From Nitratidesulfovibrio sp. (GTDB taxonomy: Bacteria > Desulfobacterota > Desulfovibrionia > Desulfovibrionales > Desulfovibrionaceae): DNA of 64,000 nt. Every line of letters starts with the position of its first letter. Positions within the stretch are counted from its first letter, which is position 1. The position numbers and the translations under genes are program-made. The stretch covers positions 202,548 to 266,547 of the forward strand of contig NZ_JBDXXH010000005.1 of NCBI RefSeq assembly GCF_040373385.1, in the 5' to 3' direction. This document shows, in pieces, positions 43,416-51,409 of this stretch. The notes under the pieces were generated by a model, which saw only the letters and a program-made list of their open reading frames with translations, ran no database searches and was not told the DNA's origin.

Positions 43416-44624
43416 GTGCTCAAGAAGATCTCCACGCGGGATCTCAAACCCGGCATGTACGTGGTGGACATGGGCCTGTCGTGGCTCGAGAACCCGTACT
43501 TGTACAGCCAGGTGGGGGTCGTCGGTTCCGAGGGCGACGTGCTGCGCATCCAGCGCGAAGGCTTCATGGAGGTCTTCGTGGATACGCGCCGTTCGCTGGG
43601 GGGCGACGGCACCGACGGCCTGAGCGACGAAGAAGCCATTTCCGCCGAACTGGCGCGCGACCTTGGCGACGAGGACCCGCTGGCGCCCACCGTGGCCCTG
43701 GCCGAGGAAATGCCCCAGGCCCGCGCGCTGTACGACGATTCCGTGGGCTTCGCGCGCAAGGCCATGGACGTCATGCGCAAGGACGGCTTTGTGGACGTGC
43801 AGGCCGCCCAGCCCATGGTCGAGGGCATCCTCACCAGCGTCACCCGCAACGCCAGCGCGCTGCTGGGCCTTTCCAAGCTGCGCTCGGTGGACGAATACAC
43901 CTACACCCATTGCATCAACGTGGCCGTGCTGGCTGTGGTCTTCGGGCGACACCTGGGCTTTGGCGACATCACCCTGAGCCGGGTGGGCCTGGCCGGTCTG
44001 TTCCACGACCTCGGCAAGGCCCGCGTGCCCGATGCCATCCTGAACAGCCCGCGCCGCCTGACGCCCGACGAATTCAGTGTCATGAAGCGCCACCCCGAAC
44101 TGGGGTGGGAGCAGGTGCGTGACAATCCCATGGTGTACGACGAGGTGCTGGCGGGCATGCTGGAGCACCACGAGAAGTACAACGGCCTCGGCTACCCGCG
44201 CGGCCTCAAGGGCGAGGAAATCAGCATCATCGCCCGCATCCTGGCCGTGGTGGACGTGTACGACGCCCTTACCAGCCGCCGGGTGTACAAGGCGGCCATG
44301 CTGCCGCACAAGGCGCTGGGGCTGATGTACGGCATGCGCGGGCAGGATTTTCACCCCGGCTTCGTGGAACGGTTCATCCGGTGCCTGGGCATCTACCCCG
44401 TGGGCAGCGTGGTGGAACTGAACACCGGGCAGCGCGGCGTGGTCAGCAAGGCCAACGCGCGCGAACCGCTGCTGCCGGAAGTGATCGTGGTGCGCGACCC
44501 CAAGGGCCGCCCGGCCCAGCAGCGCAGGCTGGACCTTTCCGGCCAGACCGCCGTGAAGGTGGTGGCCTGCCTGGACCCGCGCGAGGCAGGCATCGACCCC
44601 GGCCAGGTGCTGGGCGTTTCCTGA
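43416..44624 (+). CDS. HD-GYP domain c-di-GMP phosphodiesterase
   Basis: A 402-residue protein. The N-terminal 120 residues match the DUF3391-type domain often preceding HD-GYP (LKKISTRDLKPGMYVVDMGLS). The HD-GYP domain shows THCINVAVLAVVFGRHLG, the metal motif HDLGKARVP, HPELGWE, HHEKYNGLGYPRGLKG and VVDVYDALTSRRVYK, all consistent with an active enzyme. The start is GTG 43416 behind GAAGGAGGG; an ATG at 43365 lacks a binding site. It is divergent from the EAL/HDOD gene, and both belong to c-di-GMP-linked signalling. Confidence 0.9.
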   Translation: MLKKISTRDLKPGMYVVDMGLSWLENPYLYSQVGVVGSEGDVLRIQREGFMEVFVDTRRSLGGDGTDGLSDEEAISAELARDLGDEDPLAPTVALAEEMPQARALYDDSVGFARKAMDVMRKDGFVDVQAAQPMVEGILTSVTRNASALLGLSKLRSVDEYTYTHCINVAVLAVVFGRHLGFGDITLSRVGLAGLFHDLGKARVPDAILNSPRRLTPDEFSVMKRHPELGWEQVRDNPMVYDEVLAGMLEHHEKYNGLGYPRGLKGEEISIIARILAVVDVYDALTSRRVYKAAMLPHKALGLMYGMRGQDFHPGFVERFIRCLGIYPVGSVVELNTGQRGVVSKANAREPLLPEVIVVRDPKGRPAQQRRLDLSGQTAVKVVACLDPREAGIDPGQVLGVS

Positions 44625-44717
44625 CCGCCGGGCCGCTGACGCGGCGTCACCCGGCCTTTGGTCCACGGCATCCCGGACCTTCCGTCTTTCGTCATTGCAC
44701 GTCATGTCGCGAACAGA

Positions 44718-44746
44718 ACCGGGGCGCTCCAGTGGGGCGCCCCGGT
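44718..44746. terminator. Terminator between converging HD-GYP and chemoreceptor genes
   Basis: Stem ACCGGGGCGC (44718-44727) / GCGCCCCGGT (44737-44746) with a 9-nt loop. No long T run. Confidence 0.6.
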
Positions 44747-44861
44747 TCGTTGGTGTTGGTCTCTTTTGCGGCCAGTTTCGTTCGCGGCGGGTTTCGTGCG
44801 TGGTCTGGCGTGGGGGGGCCGATGGACGCGTGCCGATGGACGAGTGCCGCGCCAAGCGCGG

Positions 44862-46853
44862 TCAGGCGGTTATCTGCACGATGAGCGCCTGCAACCGGTC
44901 GGCCTGCTGGCGCAGCCCGTCCACGGCGCTGGCCGCCTCGTGCATGCCCTGGGCCATGCCCTCGGCCACCTCGCGGATGACGTCGATGGCCATGGCCGCC
45001 CGGGCCGCCTGGTCGGCCTGAAAGCCTGCCCCGTCGGCAATGGAGCCCACCTCGTCGGTGGTGGCCCCCACCAGATGCACGATGCGCTCCAGCGCCTCGC
45101 TGGATTCACCGGCCAATTGCGCGGTTTCGTCGATGGCCCCGCCCGATGCGTCCACCCGGTTCATGCTTTCGCGCACCCCGTGCTGAATGGCGGTGATGGC
45201 CGCGTGCACCTCGCTGGTGGCCTGCATGGTCTTTTCGGCCAGCTTGCGCACCTCGTCCGCCACCACGGCAAAGCCGCGCCCGGCGTCACCGGCCCGTGCC
45301 GCCTCGATGGCGGCGTTCAGCGCCAGCAGGTTGGTCTGGTCGGCGATGTCGGCGATGACGGCCATCACCCGGCCAATGGATTCCGCCTGTCCGCCCAGTT
45401 CGCGCATGCCGCCGCGCAATTCTTCCGACCGCTCCACCACGCCGCGCATGGCCTCGCGCATGCGGCGCACCTTGTCCGACCCGGCCCGTGCCTCGTCCAC
45501 GGCCTTTTCCGCCGCGTCGGCGGCGCGCCCGGCCAGCCGGGTGGCGTCCACGGCGGCGGCGCTGACGTCCTGCATGACCGTGGCGGTCTCGTCCACCCGG
45601 TCGCGCTGGGTTTGCGCGCCCAGGGCCGCGTCGCGCACCCGTTCGGCCAGCGATTCGGAGCCGTCCACCACTTGGCGCGAAATGCCGTCCGCCTCGCGGG
45701 CGGCCTGGGCCAGCCGCTCGTTGCGGCCCTGGGCGTCCGCTTCCGCCCGGCGCAGTTCGGAGATGTCGGAATACAGGCAGATGGCCCCGATAAGGGAACC
45801 GTCGAGGGTGTTGCGCAACTGTGAGGCGGCAACGTTGACCTTGCGCACGCTGCCGCGCCGGGCGTGCAGGTCTACCTCCTGCAATACCGACTTGCCGTCG
45901 CGCAGCACCTGTCCCACCACGGTCTGGCGACCGGGTTCGCCATAGAAGAATTCCGAAACGCCAATCCCTTGAAATTGCGCGGGGTCACCGTTGTGCTCCA
46001 GCAACTGGAGCAGGGCAGCGTTGCATCGCACGACCCGTTCTTCGGTATCAACCACGAGGTAGGGTGTCTCTATGCTGAGCAGAATGCCTTCGGCAAAGCC
46101 CAGCGCCTTGGTGAGGTTGGCGGTCATGGCACACAGGGCGTCGGCCACCTCGCGCAGTTCGCGGTGGAAGTTGCCCGCAAGGTCCATGCAGCGGGCGCCC
46201 TGGGCCTGCTCCCGCGCGAAGTCGCGGATGTCGTGCAATGGCCGGATGACCTGGCGGTGCAGCACCAGCACCGCCGCCGTGCCCAGCAGCAGGGCCAGGC
46301 ACAACCCGGCGAGTTGGCTGACCAGCAGTGTGGACACCCGGCTTTCCGATTCGCCCTGCATCAGGGTGACGGCCTTGTTCATGGCGTCCAGCACGCCGTC
46401 GCTGGCGGCCAGCAGGGCGGGTGCCGTTTCAGGTGCCGGAGCCGCCCCTTCGGGAAGGGCGGCCTCCACCAGGCCGCGCAGGCGCAGCCATTCGCCGCGC
46501 ACGGTCAGCAATTGGCCGCGTACCACGGCGCTGGGCGGGGGCAACTGGCCCGTGGGGCCGTCTGCCTTCAGGGTGAGCGGGGCCTGCCCGCCGTCGATGA
46601 AGGCCGTCAGCGTGAGGTCGAACACGCGGATCTGGTTGGCGATGGATTGGCGTAGCGTGGCCGGGCCGCCATGCAGCAGGGCCAGCGCCTCTTTAGTCAT
46701 CTTCTGGCTGAGCATGCGCTGCCGCCCGGCCAGGTTGACCGCCATGCCATCGGTGGCCTGGCGGTTGGAAATGACGATGACCGCCGTGCAAAGAGCCATG
46801 GCCAGTAGCGCCTGTCCGAGGACGGCGAGCAGGATGCGCAGCCGGATACTCAT
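44862..46853 (-). CDS. Methyl-accepting chemotaxis protein with type-IV-pilus-like sensor and PAS domain
   Basis: A 663-residue membrane receptor. TM1 (residues 5-27) is followed by a periplasmic region with [18 protein letters not shown], the PilJ-type/NarX-like sensor motif. TM2 is at about 180-200, then HAMP ([16 protein letters not shown]), a PAS domain ([30 protein letters not shown]), and the coiled-coil signalling tip [20 protein letters not shown] at about 495-515. It should signal to CheA. GGGGGAG precedes the ATG. A Fur-like palindrome lies 50 bp upstream. Confidence 0.93.
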   Translation of the reverse strand: MSIRLRILLAVLGQALLAMALCTAVIVISNRQATDGMAVNLAGRQRMLSQKMTKEALALLHGGPATLRQSIANQIRVFDLTLTAFIDGGQAPLTLKADGPTGQLPPPSAVVRGQLLTVRGEWLRLRGLVEAALPEGAAPAPETAPALLAASDGVLDAMNKAVTLMQGESESRVSTLLVSQLAGLCLALLLGTAAVLVLHRQVIRPLHDIRDFAREQAQGARCMDLAGNFHRELREVADALCAMTANLTKALGFAEGILLSIETPYLVVDTEERVVRCNAALLQLLEHNGDPAQFQGIGVSEFFYGEPGRQTVVGQVLRDGKSVLQEVDLHARRGSVRKVNVAASQLRNTLDGSLIGAICLYSDISELRRAEADAQGRNERLAQAAREADGISRQVVDGSESLAERVRDAALGAQTQRDRVDETATVMQDVSAAAVDATRLAGRAADAAEKAVDEARAGSDKVRRMREAMRGVVERSEELRGGMRELGGQAESIGRVMAVIADIADQTNLLALNAAIEAARAGDAGRGFAVVADEVRKLAEKTMQATSEVHAAITAIQHGVRESMNRVDASGGAIDETAQLAGESSEALERIVHLVGATTDEVGSIADGAGFQADQAARAAMAIDVIREVAEGMAQGMHEAASAVDGLRQQADRLQALIVQITA

Positions 46854-46903
46854 ATACGCTCCCCCCTATGGTTCCGTGTATGGCAGGGCGGGGGATGGTG
46901 GCC

Positions 46904-46916
46904 CATGATTATCATG
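46904..46916. promoter_or_regulatory. Fur-box-like palindrome upstream of the chemoreceptor
   Basis: CATGATTATCATG, a perfect palindrome apart from the central base, 50 bp upstream of the chemoreceptor start. Its core ATGATTATCAT is identical to that upstream of the hydrogenase operon read in the gene direction. Confidence 0.45.
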
Positions 46917-47076
46917 CGCGCGGGCGGCGTCGGGAAGAGGGGACCACGCACGGCGGATGGTGAGAGCGCGCCAGGGTGGTGCCTGGTGAGCGGACTGACG
47001 GGAGGCTGCCCGACAGGCAGGCAGACAGGCAGGCTGCCGGGCGCATCCGCGCGGATGCTACCCGTCGCGCGGGCGC

Positions 47077-47107
47077 AAAAAGGGGCGCCCCGTACCGGAG
47101 CGCCCCC
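47077..47107 (-). terminator. Terminator of argC
   Basis: Stem GGGGCGC (47082-47088) / GCGCCCC (47100-47106), followed on the - strand by TTTTT (47077-47081). Confidence 0.75.
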
Positions 47108-47137
47108 TTGCATGAACGATGGTTGCCGCGCCGCGCG

Positions 47138-48190
47138 TTACGGCATCAGCGGGGCCAGCATCAGCCCGGTTTCCACGGGCAGGCCGAACATCAGGTTGGC
47201 GTTGGCCACGGCCTGGCCGGAAGCGCCCCGGCACAGGTTGTCGATGGCGGACAGGATGACCAGGCGATTCGTGCGCTGGTCCGTCACCACGCCCACGTCG
47301 CAGAACATGGTGCCGCGCACGTGGCGGGTTTCCGGCAGTTGCCCGGCGGGCAGCACGCGCACCCAGCGCGACCCCTGCCAGGTCTGCTCGAAGGCGGCCT
47401 GCACGTCCTGCGGGCTGACGGATTTTGCCAGCTTCGCATAGATGGTGGTCAGGATGCCCCGGTTGATGGGCAAGAGATGCGGGTTGAACGACACCACCAT
47501 GGACGTGCCCGCGATGGCCGACAGTTCCTGCTCGATTTCCGGGGTGTGGCGGTGCTTGCCGATGTTGTACGCCCGGAAGGTGTCGGACACCTCGCAGAAC
47601 AGGGTACCCACGGCGGCCTTGCGCCCCGCGCCGGTGGCGCCGGACTTGGCGTCCACCACGATGTCGCCGGTTTCCACCAGCCCGTGTTTCAGCGCCGCGT
47701 ACAGGCCGAGGATGGTGGCCGTGGGGTAGCAGCCCGGGTTGGCCACCAGCCCCGCCTTCTTCACCTGCTCGCCGTACAGTTCCGGCAGGCCGTACACCGC
47801 CTGGGGCAGTTCGGCCCGGCGGGTGTGGGGCACCTTGTACCAGGCCTCGTACACGTCGGGGTCGCGCAGGCGGAAGTCCGCCGAAAGGTCCACCACGCGC
47901 AGGCCGCGTTCGCGCAGCGTCGCGCCCATTTCCATGGCCGCCCCGTGGGGCACGGCCAGAAAGGCCACGTCACAGTTGGCGGCCAGGTCGTCCGGGTCGG
48001 GCGTGGTCATGACCACGTCGCCGCCGGGCAGCCCGCGCAAAAAGGGATAGATGTCGGACAGGGGGCGGCCCGCCTCGGTGCGCGAGGTGGCGCGCACAAG
48101 GCGCATGTTCGGGTGGCCCGCCAGCAGGCGGGTAAGTTCCATGCCCGTGTAGCCGGTAACGCCCACGAGGCCGGCGCGGATGCTCGTCAT
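47138..48190 (-). CDS. argC: N-acetyl-gamma-glutamyl-phosphate reductase
   Basis: A 350-residue NADPH enzyme of arginine synthesis. The Rossmann motif GVTGYTGMELTRLL is at residues 9-22. The catalytic Cys is in VANPGCYPTATILGL (about residue 150), with DAKSGATGAGR, FNPHLLPINRGI and CDVGVVTDQRTNRLVILSAI as family blocks. The start at 48190 gives the normal N-terminus MTSIRAGLVG. It is followed by a terminator; the upstream DUF1844 gene is on the same strand 85 bp away. Confidence 0.95.
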   Translation of the reverse strand: MTSIRAGLVGVTGYTGMELTRLLAGHPNMRLVRATSRTEAGRPLSDIYPFLRGLPGGDVVMTTPDPDDLAANCDVAFLAVPHGAAMEMGATLRERGLRVVDLSADFRLRDPDVYEAWYKVPHTRRAELPQAVYGLPELYGEQVKKAGLVANPGCYPTATILGLYAALKHGLVETGDIVVDAKSGATGAGRKAAVGTLFCEVSDTFRAYNIGKHRHTPEIEQELSAIAGTSMVVSFNPHLLPINRGILTTIYAKLAKSVSPQDVQAAFEQTWQGSRWVRVLPAGQLPETRHVRGTMFCDVGVVTDQRTNRLVILSAIDNLCRGASGQAVANANLMFGLPVETGLMLAPLMP

Positions 48191-48275
48191 GCCGTGGTCC
48201 TTGCGCTGTTTGATCTGTTGGGTTCGTGCGGTCCGTGGGATCTGTGTGATCTGGGGAACCTGTGGAATACGGCGG

Positions 48276-48611
48276 TTACTTCCGGTGCACCACGTACTTC
48301 ATGCGCAGTTCGTACAGCACGCCTTCCAGCAGGCGCGCCTCGTCCGCGTCGGCGCAGCCGCGCGTCTTCTCTTGCAGCATGGTGAGCACGTCGATGGTGT
48401 GCTTGGCCATCAGCAGGTTCTCGCTGGTGCGCCCGGTGTCGGGGTCGGGCACTTCGCCCAGTTGCACCAGCGCCGACGAGGCCAGCGACAGGATGAAGGT
48501 GGAAAAGGTCACCTGCGGCATTTGGGGCGCGCCGTCCTGCGCGCCGCCCTTGCCGCTGTCCTTGTCCCCGCCAGCCGCGCAGCCGCAGCCGGTGCGTTCG
48601 TTGTCGGTCAT
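48276..48611 (-). CDS. DUF1844 family protein
   Basis: A 111-residue protein. The conserved DUF1844 core FSTFILSLASSALVQLGEVPDP, then NLLMAKHTIDVLTMLQEKTRG and LLEGVLYELRMKYV, occupies residues 38-108 and is helical. The N-terminal 30 residues are Cys/Gly/Asp-rich (CGCAAGG). Function unknown across the family. GAGGATG precedes ATG 48611. Confidence 0.85.
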   Translation of the reverse strand: MTDNERTGCGCAAGGDKDSGKGGAQDGAPQMPQVTFSTFILSLASSALVQLGEVPDPDTGRTSENLLMAKHTIDVLTMLQEKTRGCADADEARLLEGVLYELRMKYVVHRK

Positions 48612-48649
48612 GGTCACATCCTCGCGTTTGGGGGCCGGGCAGGCTTTTG

Positions 48650-48778
48650 GGTGCCCCCGGCGGGCAAGGGGCACGCCCCCTGCACCCCAGTCAAAAGATG
48701 ATGGCAGCCCCAACTCTCAAAAAGTTTGGGGGGGAGGGGTTCGGGGAGGGAGACCCTTTCCAAAGGGTCCCCTCCCCG
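48650..48778 (+). repeat. Composite palindromic intergenic repeat
   Basis: Contains a copy of the GC-rich unit of 12151-12193 (48650-48688), then CCCCAAC...GTTTGGGG (48709-48730) and the long stem CGGGGAGGG.ACCCTTT / AAAGGGT.CCCTCCCCG (48742-48778), as at 7571-7697. It lies between the aminotransferase gene end and the DUF1844 gene start. Confidence 0.75.
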
Positions 48779-48784
48779 TATTTC

Positions 48785-49954
48785 CTAAATCTCCGTGCCT
48801 GGCGTAACCGCCAGTCCGGCCTGGTACGCGGCCAGGGCCTGTTCCAGCACGTCGCGCGTGCCGATGTACCCGCCGCAGGCCCGGAAGCCCTCGGCCAGGG
48901 CATGCAGTCCGGCGGCCAGGTCCGCCCAGTCCAGCCAGCCCATGTGGCCGATGCGGATGATGCGTTCCTTCAGGTGGTCCTGCCCGGCGGCCATGATGAC
49001 CCCGTAGCGTTCCGCCGCCACGCGCAGCACGCCGGTGGCGGGTACGCCCTCGGGCAGCAGCACGCTGGTCAGGCCCCATGTGTAGCCTTCCTTCACCAGC
49101 GGCTCAAGGCCCATGGCCGCCACCCCGCGCCGGGCCATCTGCGTCAGCGCCCACTGCTTGCGGTACACGGTGTCCAGCCCCACCTCGCGGAACATGTCCA
49201 GGCTTTCGTTCAGCCCTATGATAAGGCTGACCGGCGTGGTGAACAGGGTCTGCTGCTTTTCCTGGTTGGCCAGTTCGCCCCGGAAGTTGAAATAGAAGCA
49301 CGAGGGCGGCACGGTGTCCGCCTTGCGCCAGGCCCGCTCGGACAGCGCGATGAGCGCCAGGCCCGGCGGCAGCATCAGCCCCTTTTGCGAGCCGGTGAGC
49401 AGGCAGTCGATGCCCCATTCGTCCATGGGGCAGGGCGAGATGCTGACGGCGGAGATGCCGTCCACCACCAGCAGGGTGTCGCGCCCGGCGGTGAGCCTGG
49501 CGATTTCGCGCACCGGGTGCAGGGTGCCGGTGGACGTTTCCGACGCCTGCACCAGCACGCCAGCGGCGTCCGGGTGTTCGTCGAGGGCGGCTTCCACTTC
49601 CGCCGGGGTGACCGGGCGGCCCCAGTCCACCACCACGGAAACCACGGAGAGGCCGCGCACGGCGGCGATTTCGCGCCAGCGCTGGCCGAACTTGCCGCCT
49701 TCGACCACGATGACCTTCTCGCCCGGCTTGAACAGGCCATGCACGGCGGCGGTCATGACGCCCGAGCCGGAACAGGCCATGGGCAGCACCGGCTGGGCCG
49801 TGCCGAACAGATCGCGCAGCTTGGGCTGCACCGCCGCCATGATGGCCTTGAAGGCGGGCTTGCGGTGGTGGATCATGTCATGGGCCATGGCCAGCCGCAC
49901 CCGTTCGGGCGTGGGTGTGGGGCCGGGGGTGAGCAGGCGGGGCTTGTCGAGCAT
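48785..49954 (-). CDS. Class V aminotransferase (serine/alanine-glyoxylate aminotransferase family)
   Basis: A 389-residue PLP enzyme with LTPGPTPTPERVRLAM at the start, CSGSGVMTAAVHGL, VVVEGGKFGQRW, HPDAAGVLVQASETSTGTLHP, the cofactor Asp in LLVVDGISAVS, and the PLP lysine in TGSQKGLMLPPGLA (about residue 195). The family includes serine-glyoxylate, alanine-glyoxylate and phosphoserine-type enzymes; in these bacteria it is often annotated as serine-pyruvate/glyoxylate, but the substrate cannot be fixed. It is encoded 17 bp after the RlmI-like gene, so they share a transcript. GGAG lies 9 nt before the ATG. Confidence 0.9.
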   Translation of the reverse strand: MLDKPRLLTPGPTPTPERVRLAMAHDMIHHRKPAFKAIMAAVQPKLRDLFGTAQPVLPMACSGSGVMTAAVHGLFKPGEKVIVVEGGKFGQRWREIAAVRGLSVVSVVVDWGRPVTPAEVEAALDEHPDAAGVLVQASETSTGTLHPVREIARLTAGRDTLLVVDGISAVSISPCPMDEWGIDCLLTGSQKGLMLPPGLALIALSERAWRKADTVPPSCFYFNFRGELANQEKQQTLFTTPVSLIIGLNESLDMFREVGLDTVYRKQWALTQMARRGVAAMGLEPLVKEGYTWGLTSVLLPEGVPATGVLRVAAERYGVIMAAGQDHLKERIIRIGHMGWLDWADLAAGLHALAEGFRACGGYIGTRDVLEQALAAYQAGLAVTPGTEI

Positions 49955-49971
49955 GCCGCAATGTCTCCGGT

Positions 49972-51177
49972 TCAGGCGCGGAATATCCGCGCGGTGAAGG
50001 ATTTCAGGTAGTCGGTCTCGGCCATGGCCGGGTGTACCGGATGGTCCGCGCCCTGATGCCCCTGTGCGATGATCTGGGCCTGCATCTTCCGTTTTGCGGC
50101 GGCATGGGTAAGCACGCGGCGCAATTCTTCCCTGTCGAGGTGCTGCGAGCAGGAACAGGTGACGAATACACCCCCATCGGCCACCAGGTCGAGTGCCAGT
50201 TCGTTGGCCCGCTGGTAGGCCGTCAGACCCTGCTTGGCGTCCTTCTTGCGCTTGATGAACGCGGGCGGGTCCAGGCAGACTAGGCCGAACTTGCGGCCCT
50301 CGCGCCGCAGTTCCGTCATGGCCTCGAAGGCGTCGCCTTCCAGTCCGTCGGCGTCGTCCACACCACCCGGCCCGTACGCGCGACCATTGGCTTTCACGTT
50401 TTCCACCGCCAGTTCGACGGCAGGCAGGGAGGCATCCACCAGCGTTACCGAGGCCGCGCCCGCGCGCGCCGCCGTGGCGCCAAAGCTGCCCACGTAGCAG
50501 AACACGTCCAGCACGTCCTGCCCCTTGGCGAAGCGGGCGGCAAAGGCACGGTTGTCGCGCTGGTCGTAGAACCACCCGGTCTTCTGTCCGGCGGTGAGCG
50601 GCACGGTGAAGGTGCAGCCGTTCTCGGAAATTTCCACCGTGTCGGGCACGGAGCCGTACGCCACGCGCACCTCGCGGGTCAGCCCTTCCAACTCGCGCGA
50701 GGCCGTGTCGTTGCGCAGCAGCACCCCGGTGGCCCCGGTGGCCTCCACCAGCGCGGCAACCACCGCGTCGGTCTGCACGTCCATGCCCGCCGTGGTGATC
50801 TGGGCCACCAGCGTATCGCCGTAGCGGTCCACCACCAAGCCGGGCAGCATGTCGCCCTCGCCGAAGCACAGCCGGTAGTGCGGCGTGTCGAACAGCGCCT
50901 GCCGCAAGGCCAGCGCGCGGTCAATGCGCGTTCTGAGCATGTCCGCGTTGAGCGGCTCGTTCTCGCGGCGGCTCACCATGCGGGCGCAGATCAGCGAGGC
51001 CGGGTTCACGTAGGCCGTGCCCAGGCAGCGGCCCCCGTCGTCCATGACCAGGGCGGCCTCGCCCGGCGCAAAGTCCTTGAGCGGCGTGCGCTGCACGTCC
51101 ACTTCATTGCTGAACACCCACAGGTGCCCCACGCGCAGTCGGCGCTCTTCCCCGCGTGTCAGGATCAGTGTCTTCAT
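49972..51177 (-). CDS. RlmI-like class I SAM-dependent rRNA methyltransferase
   Basis: A 401-residue protein. The N-terminal PUA-like domain (LTRGEERRLRVGHLWVFSNEV) precedes a middle domain and a Rossmann methyltransferase with TGWFYDQRDNR, VLDVFCYVGSFGATAARAGA, VTLVDAS, FGLVCLDPPAFIKRKKD and VTCSCSQHL. This is the architecture of the 23S rRNA m5C1962 methyltransferase. AAAGGA precedes ATG 51177; the open frame upstream runs into a repeat. Confidence 0.9.
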   Translation of the reverse strand: MKTLILTRGEERRLRVGHLWVFSNEVDVQRTPLKDFAPGEAALVMDDGGRCLGTAYVNPASLICARMVSRRENEPLNADMLRTRIDRALALRQALFDTPHYRLCFGEGDMLPGLVVDRYGDTLVAQITTAGMDVQTDAVVAALVEATGATGVLLRNDTASRELEGLTREVRVAYGSVPDTVEISENGCTFTVPLTAGQKTGWFYDQRDNRAFAARFAKGQDVLDVFCYVGSFGATAARAGAASVTLVDASLPAVELAVENVKANGRAYGPGGVDDADGLEGDAFEAMTELRREGRKFGLVCLDPPAFIKRKKDAKQGLTAYQRANELALDLVADGGVFVTCSCSQHLDREELRRVLTHAAAKRKMQAQIIAQGHQGADHPVHPAMAETDYLKSFTARIFRA

Positions 51178-51208
51178 GCGGTCCTTTGATGAAATAAGGA
51201 AAGCGTTG

Positions 51209-51272
51209 CGGGGGAAGGGACCCTTTGGAAAGGGTCTCCTTCCCCCGTACCCCCATCCCCCCAAACTTTTTA
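51209..51272 (-). repeat. Palindromic intergenic repeat, inverted copy
   Basis: Stem GGGGGAAGG.ACCCTTT / AAAGGGT.CTCCTTCCCCC (51209-51247) then CCCCCCAAACTTTTT, the reverse orientation of the arrangement at 7571-7697 and 48709-48778. Confidence 0.75.
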
Positions 51273-51336
51273 ATGGTGAGGGCAAACGCCGTGGCGTCAG
51301 CCCCATTTGAAAAGTTTGGAAGGGTGGAGAGGGGGT

Positions 51337-51386
51337 GTGGGGGAGAGGCGGGAAACTTTTTCAAAAGTTTCCCGCCTCTCCCCCAC
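51337..51386. repeat. Perfect 24-bp inverted repeat between polA and the RlmI-like gene
   Basis: The arms 51337-51360 and 51363-51386 are perfectly complementary over 24 bp (GTGGGGGAGAGGCGGG then AAACTTTT) around a 2-nt centre. It is preceded by AAAAGTTTGGAAGGG, resembling the other repeat family. It probably ends or protects the polA mRNA. Confidence 0.8.
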
Positions 51387-51409
51387 GTGATGTCTTCCAA
51401 CAGATTACG

